Shown here: in pieces, positions 24,016 to 34,600 of the stretch | Layout: every line of letters begins with the position of its first letter | How positions within the stretch are numbered: the first letter of the stretch is position 1 | NCBI GenBank assembly: GCA_019459485.1 | Contig: JAIBEZ010000028.1 | Span: 1-64,000, forward strand | DNA from: Prolixibacteraceae bacterium | GTDB lineage: Bacteria > Bacteroidota > Bacteroidia > Bacteroidales > Prolixibacteraceae | DNA length: 64,000 nucleotides | Direction: 5' to 3' | Program-made: the position numbers and the translations under genes | Notes under the pieces: model-generated | What the model was told of the DNA's origin: nothing | Databases searched by the model: none | What the model saw: only the letters and a program-made list of their open reading frames with translations

Positions 24016-24372
24016 ATGATTAAAAGTCTTATAAAAACAGATGCTGAATACGAAAGTATTTTAGCGAGGATTGAGATGATTATGGACGCTCTGCCAAATA
24101 CTCCTGAAGGTGATGAATTGCAGTTATTGTCGGTTCTGGTTGAGAAATACGAAAATGAAAACTACCCGCTACCCGATGCTGATCCGATAGATGTAATTCA
24201 GTATTTCATTGAGCAAAGAGGATTGAAAGCAAAAGATCTGGTAGGTATTATCGGCGATAAGGCAATTGTGTCAAAAGTGATGAGCCGGGAACGAAAATTA
24301 AACTTGCGGATGGTTCGAAATCTCCATCAAAAGGCAAAAATACCTTATAGTCTGTTGATCAAGGAATATTAA
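24016..24372 (+). CDS. higA: HigA-type antitoxin with XRE DNA-binding domain
   Basis: 118 residues. The C-terminal HTH (DVIQYFIEQRGLKAKDLVGIIGDKAIVSKVMSRERKLN) is the XRE-type domain of HigA antitoxins, and the N-terminal half (PNTPEGDELQLLSVLVEKYE) is the usual toxin-binding helix region. It should neutralise the upstream HigB and repress the operon. Confidence 0.9.
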   Translation: MIKSLIKTDAEYESILARIEMIMDALPNTPEGDELQLLSVLVEKYENENYPLPDADPIDVIQYFIEQRGLKAKDLVGIIGDKAIVSKVMSRERKLNLRMVRNLHQKAKIPYSLLIKEY

Positions 24373-24800
24373 AATCCCTTCCACTCCCTTCTGATATTTA
24401 AGCAGATGCCCTCACGCCCCGACTGAGCGGGTGACTGTTTTTAATTCAATGATTTAAAGATTGAGCCCACTCCGATAACTATTTTTCTGCCACCAAAACA
24501 CAGCCTGCCCCGAAAACCTCGGGGGAAACACTAAATTTCACCAAAATGAATCCATTTAATTTTGGTTTTTTGTGCAATTTGGTGTCTTGGAGATTTGGTT
24601 GCATCTTATTTTTTTTGACTTTTCAGAGTGGACTCAAGATTCCGGTTTCTGAAAGTTTTGTTCCAAAAAAGCGTATCAAAAGTTGTCCTGCAGGATTCAA
24701 AGTCCTCCTTTGTGTTGCCTGACCCTGTCGAAGGAGGGATTTAGGGGGCTTTTATTTGGCTGGTTGATTAACTTTGCGCCCATACAGAAAACAGTTTGCA
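24373..24800. other. Intergenic region with repeat fragments
   Basis: About 430 bp without a supported gene. It holds an ACCAAAATGAATCC / AATTTTGGTTTT partial palindrome, CACCAAAACACAGCC, and TGTCGAAGGAGGGATTTAGGGGG, a form of the GC-rich repeat seen at 13308. No promoter of the regulon type is present. Confidence 0.5.
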
Positions 24801-25562
24801 ATGGATGACTATCAGCGGCAGGTACAATTGGAATTAACGGTTTGGCAAAAGCAAATGCTTCAGCGGCCCTCGCTTATTAGCAAGCTTTCAAAATCGCTGC
24901 AGACAAAAATCAATACGTGGATTCCTGAAAAAATCCATCGGGTCATCACGGCAACCATCAAGCAAATGATACGCGGGGTTTTGTTCGGCGCCAATTATAT
25001 TACCGCCAAACCGTTGACTGACCTGTCATTGCAATCGCGTGAAGCCCTTGTTCAGCAAAGAATAGAAACATACAAAACCACCGCTGCTTTCGAAGGGGGA
25101 ATAACCGGGGCAGGCGGCATATTACTGGGATTTGCTGACTTTCCGATTTTAATTGGCCTGAAACTGAAATTGCTGTTTGACATTGCTTCGATGTATGGCT
25201 TTAACGCAGCCGATTATAAAGAACGGGTTTACCTGCTGCATATTTTTGAACTCGCATTTTCCAGTGATGAACACAGGCGCAAAATTTATCTGGAAATGGT
25301 TGACTGGGATCAGAAGAGCAAAGATCTTCCGGACGATATCCATCAGTTTGACTGGCGAAATTTCCAGCAGGAATACCGCGACTACATCGACCTAGCAAAA
25401 ATGGCCCAACTGATACCCATCATCGGTGCGCCTGTCGGGTTCGTGGTCAACTCCCGCCTGATTAAAAAATTGGGAAAAACTGCGATGAATGCTTACCGAA
25501 TGAGGCTATTATTCACAACTCACCCCGAAGTCCGCAGGCGGCCTTCCCCCCTCTCTTTTTGA
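24801..25562 (+). CDS. EcsC-family protein with repeat-derived C-terminus
   Basis: 253 residues from MDDYQRQVQLELTVWQ. The central part (EGGITGAGGILLGFADFPILIGLKLKLLFDIASMYGF) is the hydrophobic core of EcsC-family proteins, whose function is poorly known and linked to membranes. The last 14-15 residues (THPEVRRRPSPLSF) and the stop codon are encoded by an 84-bp palindromic element, so the native C-terminus has been replaced. The protein is probably still functional because the conserved core is complete. Confidence 0.8.
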   Translation: MDDYQRQVQLELTVWQKQMLQRPSLISKLSKSLQTKINTWIPEKIHRVITATIKQMIRGVLFGANYITAKPLTDLSLQSREALVQQRIETYKTTAAFEGGITGAGGILLGFADFPILIGLKLKLLFDIASMYGFNAADYKERVYLLHIFELAFSSDEHRRKIYLEMVDWDQKSKDLPDDIHQFDWRNFQQEYRDYIDLAKMAQLIPIIGAPVGFVVNSRLIKKLGKTAMNAYRMRLLFTTHPEVRRRPSPLSF

Positions 25563-25601
25563 AAGAGAGGGGGAGAGCATCGCAGATGCGACGGGGTGAG
25601 T
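25518..25601. repeat. Palindromic element inserted at the 3' end of the EcsC gene
   Basis: It is bounded by ACTCACCCC and GGGGTGAGT and contains CCCCCCTCTCTTT and AAAGAGAGGGGG as inner arms and GCATCGCAGATGCG near the right end. It supplies the stop codon of the EcsC gene. Confidence 0.8.
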
Positions 25602-25618
25602 AAACAATTTCAATATAT

Positions 25619-28282
25619 TTAAACTCCCTTTTTTCTATTGCGGGCCCTGATAAATATTTTCAAAATCTCGTTGAAGAATAGCGGAACCAAACCCAGTAAA
25701 ATGGCCATTATCCAACCCTGAAGGTCGAGCATCTGCAAATGAAAAGCGCGTTGCATAAAAGGAATCTCTATGACGAATAATTGAAGAAATATACCGAGCA
25801 AAATAGCGCCTACCAGGTATTTATTTGTGAAAATGCCTACCTGGAATATTGATTTTGAACTGTGTCGCATCGCCAGCGAATAAAACAACTGGCACATTAC
25901 CAGAACCATAAAGGCCATGGTACGTGCATATTCCACTATTTCTGCCGGAACGGAATGATCAAACGGGCTGTATCCGTGTTCGTAATATCCGAACCAAAAA
26001 GCCAGAATGGTCAATGCTCCGATTAAGAACCCCCCAAGGATCAGATGAAATGCTGCTCCGCCTGCAAAGAAACTCTCTTTCGAATTGCGCGGTTTTTCTT
26101 TCATCACATCCGGACTTCCGGGATCCATGCCCAGTGCAACTGCCGGAAACGAATCGGTGATAAGGTTGATCCAAAGAAGCTGAGTAGCAATCAGCGGCGC
26201 TTCCCAGCCAATCAGAATTGCTGCGAACATGGTAACTACTTCGCCAAGGTTACAGGTAAGCAAAAAGATGACCGACTTCTTAATGTTGTTGTAAATATTC
26301 CGGCCATGCTCGATGGCCGACACAATGGTGGCAAAGTTATCATCGGTCAGAATCATATCCGACGCACCTTTGGCAACATCGGTGCCTGTAATTCCCATGG
26401 CGACACCAATATCGGCGGCATTCAGCGAAGGCGCATCGTTCACCCCGTCGCCCGTCATGGAGACAATGTTTCCGTGAGATTTCAGGGCATGCACAATGCG
26501 TACCTTGTGCTCGGGCGATACACGTGCAAATACACGAAACCCGACCGCTTTTTCAGTAAATTCAGCTTCCGGAAAATCTTCAATATCCTGACCGGTAATT
26601 GCCTGATCGATGTTTTCTGCAATCCCCAATTCTTTTGCAATGGCGAATGCGGTGTTTTTGTGATCGCCGGTAATCATGATGGTGGTGATTCCGGCTTGCT
26701 TTGCTTTCAGAATCGATTCCTTCACTTCCGATCGGGGAGGGTCGATCATTCCGACAACCCCGATAAGTACCAGATCTTTCTCCATTTCAGTAGCAGGAAT
26801 GGCAGAACTTACCTCTTTAAAAGCCACGCCCAGCGTACGAAGCGCATTGTTCGACATGGCATCGGTAGCGTCGTTGTATTTTGATTTGTGCTCATCGGTA
26901 ATGGGAACAATTTCCCCATTCAGCAAAACATGTGTCGAAATTTTTAACAGGTTGCCGATGGCGCCTTTTGTGTAAACAGTAAACTTTCCATTGTTTTCGT
27001 TGAGGGTTGACATCAACTTGCGGTCGGAATCGAAGGAATATTCGTCCACCCGTTTGTTTTCGGCATTCACTGTTTTCCGGTCGATTCCCAGATCGTCGCC
27101 CAAAAGCAGCAGGGCAATTTCTGTTGGGTCGCCGGTTCCGTTGCCGTTCTCATAAGTTGCATCGGAGCTAAGCACCATCGCTTTTGCAAGCAGTTTAGCA
27201 TCTTCGGTGGCAGCATTTTCTTTGTCCCGTTCAACTGCTATTTCTCCATCGAGGTTGAAATACCTTTGAACAGTCATTTTGTTCTGCGTTAAGGTTCCGG
27301 TTTTGTCGGAACAAATAATGTTGACAGATCCGAGTGTTTCAACAGCAGGTAATTTTTTGATGATCGCGTTTTTCTTCGACATGCTGGTTACGCCGATTGA
27401 AAGAACTACTGCCACGATGGCTGCAAGTCCTTCAGGAATAGCAGCTACCGCCAGCGAAACCGACATCAGGAACATTTCTACCAACTCGCGGCCCTGAATT
27501 AAAGCAATCAGGAAAATGAAAACACAGATTCCGATGGCAACTTTGCCAAGTGTTTTACCAAGGTCGTCGAGCCGGAGTTCCAGCGGTGTTTTGGTCTTTT
27601 ATTAGCTGTTGATGATGTGCGCGATTTTGCCAACTTCGGTATTCATACCGGTTTCAACCACCACGCCAATGCCTCGTCCGTTTGTAACGAGGGTTGACAT
27701 AAACGCAATGTTATCGCGGTCGCCCAGCGGTGTTTTGGGGTCGGTATAGGCAAGCGCTGCATTTTTTTCAGAAGGAACAGATTCTCCGGTCAATGCCGAT
27801 TCTTCAATTTGCAAATTGGCCGACTCTATTAAACGCATGTCGGCGGCAATGAACCGCCCGGCATCGAGAATAAGAATGTCGCCGGGAACAATATTTTCAG
27901 AATCAACTTCTTTTACCTCACCGTTTCTGCGGACAAGCGCCTTTGGAAACGACATTTTCTGAAGCGCTTCAATCGCCTTTCCGGCTTTCACTTCCTGAAC
28001 AACGCCCAGCACGGCATTTACAATAATTACCAGCAAAATGATGACGGAATCGATGTACTCGCCCATAAACAGGGTAATTACCACCGCCGCAAACAGGATG
28101 TAGATGAGCCATTCCTGAAGCTGGGCAACAAACAGTTGGAGGATGGTTTTCTTTTTTTTGGCAATTAATTTATTCGGGCCGTATTTTTCGAGCCTGATTT
28201 TTGCTTCTTCTTCAGAAAGTCCCTTTAATAAATCGACACCAAGTTCTTTGAGAACCTCTTCATTTGATTTGATAAACCACAT
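25619..28282 (-). pseudogene. P-type calcium-transporting ATPase gene split by tandem TAA TAA
   Basis: The track shows two pieces (27602-28282 and 25619-27484) that lie in the same frame. Between them the frame reads HIINS-TAA-TAA-KTKTPLELRLDDLGKTLGKVAIG, so removing the stops gives a continuous 888-codon P2-type ATPase. It has the actuator motif TGES, the M4 motif AAIPEGL, the phosphorylation site DKTGTLTQNKMT, a TGDGVNDAPSL hinge and an M6 NLITDSFPA calcium-site region. The stops fall between the actuator domain and M3, so neither half should work alone. Promoter site 1 of the stress regulon lies upstream. Readthrough, a recent double mutation and an assembly error are all possible. Confidence 0.85.
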
Positions 28283-28340
28283 ATTTTAATTTGATTATCG
28301 CACCTGGCAGGCCGGGTATGCATGATTATTTGCAAAATTA

Positions 28341-28406
28341 TAAAGATATGAGTCAGCAACCTCTAAATCTTACACAACTCTTGAAAAGAGTTACATCATT
28401 CACAGA
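28341..28406 (-). promoter_or_regulatory. Regulon promoter site 1 (ahead of the ATPase gene)
   Basis: TGTGAATGATGTAA, 16 bp, TGTAA, then TATCTTTA after 21 bp, ending 59 bp before the ATG. It is the first of the stress-type promoters and lies upstream of the interrupted ATPase. Confidence 0.8.
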
Positions 28407-28450
28407 TTTCCTGGTAATATATCCTTTACAATACAATTGAATGGCGCAAA

Positions 28451-28483
28451 AAACCTCCAAGGTTTCGAAAATCTTGGAGGTTT
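28451..28483 (-). terminator. Rho-independent terminator of the toxin-antitoxin operon
   Basis: AAACCTCCAAG pairs with CTTGGAGGTTT around an 11-base loop, 29 bp after the toxin stop. Six T-equivalents follow on the minus strand. Confidence 0.8.
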
Positions 28484-28511
28484 AATCAATGAATTATTTT
28501 AGTCTAACAAA

Positions 28512-28799
28512 TTAAGGTAGATCTTTCAAATCTTGCATTCCAACAATTGCCATTATCTCAACCATATTATCATTAATTCTATAATATATAGTGTCAGAAC
28601 CACAAGGACATTTTCTATAGCCTTCTTTTATGTAATCCACTGATTCAAAAGAAAATGGTCTTTGAGCAACAATTTCAAAATAATCAAAAAATGTATTAAA
28701 GTATTTGTCTGCTTGAATAATTCCAAACTTTTCGACACCAAAATGATGAATACGAATCAAGTCCTCCTTGGCTGTATTACTTAGTCTATATTCAGCCAT
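28512..28799 (-). CDS. ParE/RelE-superfamily toxin
   Basis: 95 residues: AEYRLSNTAKEDLIRIHHFGVEKFG and YRKCPCGSDTIYYRINDNMVEIMAIVGMQD, the ParE/RelE fold. It overlaps the preceding antitoxin gene by 8 bp, in antitoxin-toxin order. It would poison gyrase (ParE) or cleave mRNA (RelE); sequence alone does not decide. Confidence 0.85.
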   Translation of the reverse strand: MAEYRLSNTAKEDLIRIHHFGVEKFGIIQADKYFNTFFDYFEIVAQRPFSFESVDYIKEGYRKCPCGSDTIYYRINDNMVEIMAIVGMQDLKDLP

Positions 28800-29031
28800 T
28801 GAGTAAAGACTTTGACTGTTCTAAAATTTGTTCTTTGTTGTCACTAGTAAATCCACTACTTTCGGATTTTTCAAGTTTCGCTCTAATCCAGTCAATGTGA
28901 GCATACTGTTTTCGAGCCTGTCTAATTAAGTCGTTGACAACTTCACTTTTACTGGAATACTCCTCGTTGTTTATTTGAGCTTTTAACCATTCATCATTTA
29001 GTTTCGAGAGAGATATACTTTGTCTTGGCAT
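28792..29031 (-). CDS. ParD-like ribbon-helix-helix antitoxin
   Basis: 79 residues. The N-terminus MPRQSISLSKLNDEWLKAQINNEEYSSKSEVVNDLIRQA is the ribbon-helix-helix of ParD-family antitoxins, and the C-terminal helix would wrap the toxin. It overlaps the toxin gene by 8 bp. Confidence 0.85.
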   Translation of the reverse strand: MPRQSISLSKLNDEWLKAQINNEEYSSKSEVVNDLIRQARKQYAHIDWIRAKLEKSESSGFTSDNKEQILEQSKSLLNG

Positions 29032-29127
29032 AGTTTTTTTATTTTTGATGTAAATTTACACCAAATTGTATCATTTGCAACTATATAATTGTATTATATA
29101 TTTTCTTTTGCTTCAAAAACTAGTCGT

Positions 29128-31431
29128 TTAAAAAGGATATCCAATTGCCACATTCAGAACCAAATTGTCGTTTCTCCAGGTAGAACTTCCGAAGTTGATA
29201 TCGTTGGTTACCCACCTGAAATTATCTTCAGCCTCGGGCAATTTTCTTAATGGCATGGCCAGATCGAAACGTAAAATGAAAAAGGAAACATCAATTCTGA
29301 CACCGACCCCTGCCCCAACAGCCAACTCGTTCATGAATCCGGAGAACTTGAATGGAGTCCCCAGATTTGAAGGATTTGATTTTTGCAGCCATACATTTCC
29401 GGCATCAACAAACAAGGCACCTTTAAAGAAGCGATAAATGCCAAAGCGATATTCAGCATTCATTTCCAGTTTTATATCGCCTCCCAATTGCAGTAAACCC
29501 AAAGTGTCGGGATTTTGAAAGTAAGTTCCCGGCCCCACCGAATTAATTTGAAATGCACGAATACTGTTTGGTCCTCCGCTAAAAAACTGTTTGGTATAAG
29601 GCATTATAGAAGAATTCCCGAACGGTTTGGCTACTCCGGCAAAAAGCCGCATGGCCAGTTTGTTTTTATCCTTAAAATTTAAATAGGTTCGACCATCCAA
29701 ACTTAGTTTTCCGTATTGCGAATAAACAGAACCAACAACCTTTGACGGGTTGGTTGAAGATGGTTTTTCACCACCGATACGTTTTGCCAGTGAAAAAACA
29801 TTTCCGGCAAGCTCCGATTCCAAACGAAAATAGGTTTGCAGTTTTTTCCCGGTTAGCATTTGCTCGTTATAGGTAAACGAGTAGCTTCCGCCAGCAATAA
29901 ATTGTTCTTCGTAACTTTTTTTCAGAAACGGGATGGAATCCAACAAATCGGAAAATGTAGCCGATTGGTTCCCAACTTTTGTAAAACTGATGTCAATTGG
30001 ATTCAATTCATGTTCTTTCCTGATATTTTCTTTCCATTTAAAACCATAAACGAACTGGAACGTGCGCATGTCGAAATAGTTGACACGTTTCATATAGTTG
30101 TATGAAAGCAATAATCGTGTTTTTGGAACATAGAGACTGTTTGAACCTTTAATATTAAACGGAAGATAAAAGCGTGGAAAAGTGAGCTCAACTTGTGGAT
30201 TGTAGGAATAGGAATACAAATTTTCATTTTTGTTGCCTATTTGTGCCTCAAATGAACCGGCCAGATTAATATTGAGCAATTCTGCTCCGCCAAAGGTATT
30301 TCGGTTCAGAATGCTTAAATTCATTCGTGGTCCGGCGTAATTGTTTGATTTGGAAACGAGATCCAGTTCAGCCCTGAATGTTCGTTTTGGCATTGGCGTC
30401 ATCAGGATATTTACATCCAGCAATCCCGGACCGGAATCATTGTTTTCGGCAAAGTTCACCTGTACCAGTTTAAAATTTCCCATCGACATCAAACGGTTTA
30501 GGGTAATGATGTGGCTCTGTCGTGAAAAGACATCGTGTTTTCGCAGGTAAATTGATTTCACCAGTACTTTTGGCCTGATCGCCATTCGCTCTTCCTTCCC
30601 GAAAAACACAATATTGTCATACATTATAGTGTCTTTGAAACTGCGTTCACGCCTCGCGTTCAGCGAATAGTTCTGGTTGATGTTCACATTGTTGATGTGA
30701 TAAACAGTCAAAGCATCTGCCGGAATGCTGTCTTTTAAGGTCAATGTGAATGAAACATCCTGATTGATATTTGAAGTGTCGGCTTTAAAAATTAAATGAT
30801 CGGGATTGAAGTAGAAGTAACCTCTGTTTTTCAGAAAAGCATCGATCCGCATCCGTTCGGTTTTTAAAGCGTCGAGATTGTAATCGTCGCCGGGCTTGAT
30901 CAAAGTTTTGTCTTTTTCCAGCAGTATCAAACGACTTATGCTGTCATCTGAAATATCGTAAAGCAGCTCTTTAACCACGTATGGTTTGTGAAGGTGACTG
31001 GTATAAACTACTTTGGCGCTGTTCTTTTTTTCTTCGGTTTTGTATTCCGTAAAGCTCCTGAATATCCCCATGTTAAACAGTCTGGCGTCAATTATTTCGG
31101 CGGTAACGCTGGGTTTTACACTGCTCATCAGTACAGGAGGTTCGCCTGTTTTCTTCAGCCACTTTTCCAATTTGGTTTTGGGCTCCGGCCCGGCCATATT
31201 GTTCAGCCACAATTTAGGGCGAATGCCAAAAAAACCTTTGTTTGGTGACGGGCGCACAGCGCTACCTGCCGCAGCTTTTATCAGTTTTTTATTTACGTGT
31301 TCTGCCGATTCCAGTTCAATTTCCGCACCGGTATAAAGCTTTTCACCGTTGGGCAAATGCCTTGTACCGCTGCATGATGCCATGAGCAGGGAAATTAAAA
31401 TCAGAAGAAATATGTTATTTAAGTGTTTCAT
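29128..31431 (-). CDS. TamA/BamA-family outer-membrane lipoprotein
   Basis: 767 residues from MKHLNNIFLLILISLLMASCSG, a lipoprotein signal with lipobox MASC. POTRA-like domains span roughly 25-380 and a 16-strand barrel follows, with GGPNSIRAFQINSVGPG near 630 as the VRGF/Y-like lid loop, and a terminal strand ending AIGYPF. It inserts or exports proteins or lipids across the outer membrane together with TamB, encoded 235 bp upstream. TamA homologues with an N-terminal lipid are usual in Bacteroidota. Confidence 0.9.
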   Translation of the reverse strand: MKHLNNIFLLILISLLMASCSGTRHLPNGEKLYTGAEIELESAEHVNKKLIKAAAGSAVRPSPNKGFFGIRPKLWLNNMAGPEPKTKLEKWLKKTGEPPVLMSSVKPSVTAEIIDARLFNMGIFRSFTEYKTEEKKNSAKVVYTSHLHKPYVVKELLYDISDDSISRLILLEKDKTLIKPGDDYNLDALKTERMRIDAFLKNRGYFYFNPDHLIFKADTSNINQDVSFTLTLKDSIPADALTVYHINNVNINQNYSLNARRERSFKDTIMYDNIVFFGKEERMAIRPKVLVKSIYLRKHDVFSRQSHIITLNRLMSMGNFKLVQVNFAENNDSGPGLLDVNILMTPMPKRTFRAELDLVSKSNNYAGPRMNLSILNRNTFGGAELLNINLAGSFEAQIGNKNENLYSYSYNPQVELTFPRFYLPFNIKGSNSLYVPKTRLLLSYNYMKRVNYFDMRTFQFVYGFKWKENIRKEHELNPIDISFTKVGNQSATFSDLLDSIPFLKKSYEEQFIAGGSYSFTYNEQMLTGKKLQTYFRLESELAGNVFSLAKRIGGEKPSSTNPSKVVGSVYSQYGKLSLDGRTYLNFKDKNKLAMRLFAGVAKPFGNSSIMPYTKQFFSGGPNSIRAFQINSVGPGTYFQNPDTLGLLQLGGDIKLEMNAEYRFGIYRFFKGALFVDAGNVWLQKSNPSNLGTPFKFSGFMNELAVGAGVGVRIDVSFFILRFDLAMPLRKLPEAEDNFRWVTNDINFGSSTWRNDNLVLNVAIGYPF

Positions 31432-31518
31432 AATTAAGAAACTATATTGAGTCAAATCAGATTATATATTTTAAAATTCTATATTCGTTCATGCTGAAAT
31501 TCACAACTTGTAGGCCCA

Positions 31519-31655
31519 TTATCCTTTGCCGTTCGCCTTTAGGCAACGGCGTGAAAGCGATGGGATCATCCGGGCTTTAGCCCAAATTTCTGTGGCTAAA
31601 GCCGTGATATGTTCTCGCCAATCTGTCCGTCAGCTAAAGCAGACGGCAAAGGATA
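31519..31655. repeat. Palindromic element between tamB and tamA
   Basis: ATTATCCTTTGCCG and its complement CGGCAAAGGATAA bound 137 bp that also contain GGGCTTTAGCCC and GGCTAAAGCC hairpins. It fills most of the gap between the two genes and may reduce read-through or act as an RNA processing site. Confidence 0.75.
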
Positions 31656-31665
31656 AGCCTGCCTC

Positions 31666-34600
31666 TTATTTTCCCTCTTCAGGTTCAACAACCGGCTCTA
31701 CTTTTCTTCTATACGGCTTGAAAAATCTCTTCCAGCCATTGAAATCACGCACATATACCAACCCGACTCCGGTTTCGACCAACTGACCTTCAATGGCCCC
31801 TTCGTACTGATTGTGCCTGAATCCCTTCATCCTGAAGGTGCCGTCCTTGTTCAGTTTATATTCTATTGTTACATCACTTGTAATTTCACTTGCCGTATTT
31901 TGTTTGGCCTGATCTCCTTCAACATCCACTGAACCACCCAATTCTACTGACAATCGTTCATTAAAAAGTTGCTTTTTGACACCAATCTCGACTTCCGTTC
32001 TTCCTTTTGCCGACCCGGTCTGATAATCGTCGTAGGATTGTATGTCAAAATTCAATTCCACTCCGGGAATCATCTTTGAGCTCAGCTGATTCAATTGCGC
32101 CGATAAAAATTTGCTGACAGTTGACCGGATGATTGTGGAAGTTCCTCCTGCCGATTCGGTTTGAAAAGGATTTTCCTGGGTAAACCGGCCCAGCACCAGC
32201 AATGCAAAAACCTGCTTGTTCAATGCCGATTCATCTTCATTTAGCATGTTTAGTTTCTGATTCACCGCTCCGCCCAGAATCCCTTTGTCTTCGGGCGATA
32301 ATTGTATTTCGAAACTAATTTCGGGACGAAGTATTTCGCCACGGAGTTTCAGCAAAACCAAGAACGGATACCGCTGTTTATAGCCGCCCTTGTCAACATC
32401 ACTTAGTCCGGATATTTGATCGGCCACAAGGTCGATTGGCGAAGCCCGGACGGTATAGGTTGCATCAATGGATATATTGGCATCCATCGGATCGCCGTTC
32501 CAGATAATCGTACTTCCTGCGTTAATGGCAAATTTCTTTTTGATGACTGATTCCAACGAAACCAGGTAACTTCCGTCACTTAAATTGTAAGCGCCGGTAA
32601 GGCTCATTTTTCCGCTTTGGTCCATGGTGAAACTCAGGGCAGCCTCACCTTTAACTACCAATGAGTCAGTTGATGCAGGATCCATCAATAAACGGAGTGT
32701 TGCTTCCTTGTTAATTTCAATAATGGAGGAGATATCATATCCGGTTGTACCGGTGGTTTGGCCTCCTTTTTTATCATTTCTGGTCAGAATCCGGTGAAAT
32801 TTCGTTTTGTTTACAAATTCAACCACATCCTCACCCTTGTCGGTAGTCAGCTTGTCTTCAGGAACTGAAAAAGTAAAGTTCGATCCTTCTTTCATGGTCA
32901 CCCTTGCATTCACAACCGGAAGGCTCATCGGTCCGGTTACATTAATTTTGCTGTCAACAACCATCCGTCCAAAGAATTCTTTGTTGTTTTTTACTGAAGT
33001 GTTGAACAACAAAAAGTCCTTCGTATTTACCTGTAAGGCAAAAACAAAATCCGAGAATTGATTCATCTGAACCGAACCGTCAATAATGGCGGTATTCTGA
33101 TCGCCATCCAACATGGTAAAAGTGTCGAAATAGATCCCGTCTTTTTTTAGTTGGATTGTTTCATTTTTAATTTCGAGCCGGTTGTTCAGAAAGGAAGGTT
33201 TCAGAAACGCGTTGCTAAAAGTCAGATCTCCTGTAAGTTCCGGCGTTGCTGTTGTGCCTTTGACTGAAAAATTCCCTGTAAGCTTTCCGTCGGCTTCACT
33301 GATTTGTCCCATCGAAAAAGCTTCAATGGTTTTCATCGAAAGCGACTGGATTTCAGTATTAATATTGATCTTATTTGCAACACCGTCAGGGATAAATTGG
33401 CCGTCTATTGTAAGATTGTTGTCAGTTCCTGTCAATTTTACATCAATGTCGAACCCACTTCCTTCCGACCGCTCTGCATTTACAGCTAAATCACCAATTG
33501 GAACTTCTTTGACAATCAGATTATTCACCATTATTTCAGCAATCAATCCATACGATTCGGCAACACGTTTCAGCAAAAAGCTTCCATCAACTGTTCCTTT
33601 CACCATTGCGGTGTCTTTTTCAATGATTCCTGAAATATCGTCGAGCCTGAAATTTATGATTTCAATGATAAGGTCATCGTTGAACCGGTCGTGAACCGAG
33701 CCAACATTGATCTGACTTTCGGCATGATCAAAGAAAAATTTGTGTATCCTGAAACCCTGGTCACCGAATTCGATGGAATTATCGGCAGCGATGTTCCACT
33801 GGTTGTTTACCAGATAGAATTCTTTCGGATCGAGTGTCAGCTTGTAATTCCCATTGTCCTTTGTAACCTGCGACATGATCTGTAGTTTCTTCTTTTTGCC
33901 ATCGGTTGAGGAAACATTTGCAAATAGTATGTCGTTGGCCAGTTTCCCATCCAGCGAAAAATTGTCGAAACTGATTTGTGAATTTGAAATGGCGGCGCTT
34001 GAAAATTTGTAATTCAACGCGGTGTTATCCGAATTTACATCCACCACAAAGTCCTTAATTTCAGTCGATCCGTAAACTATTTTTTTCATTGAAGCATTCA
34101 GCTTCAGGTCGTTTTTCTCGCTGTCAAAACTTCCCTGAATAACTCCCGGTTCGAATTCCAACAGTTCAGGCAAAAGTACTTTCGACAGAATGGGATGGTT
34201 GTGAAATTGTATCTCGAAATTGAAATTTGACTGGTCGGTTTCCTTTACCTGCTGTATTGAATCGGATACCGGGAAATAATTGTTTATGAATCGGTTGAGT
34301 AAAGCAGGCAGGGCAATGGGAGAGACTGTTCCTGAATATTTGATGTCTATCAGCGCACTGCTGACATTGATTTCGCTTTTGTTGGGTTCGTTTACCGAAG
34401 CAGTTAAAAACGAATCGAGTAAGTATTTTTTTCCTCCGCGGGCAACGATGATTTTGTTGATTCCGGCAGTACCGTTCATCTTGTCAACCGATCCGCCTTT
34501 TAAATCGGCTGCCGAAATAAAACTTATCTGCACATCTGCTTCTGTTAATTTTAGTTGCTTGAGGTCTGCACCCAGCACGTTCAGCTTAAATTTATACTGT

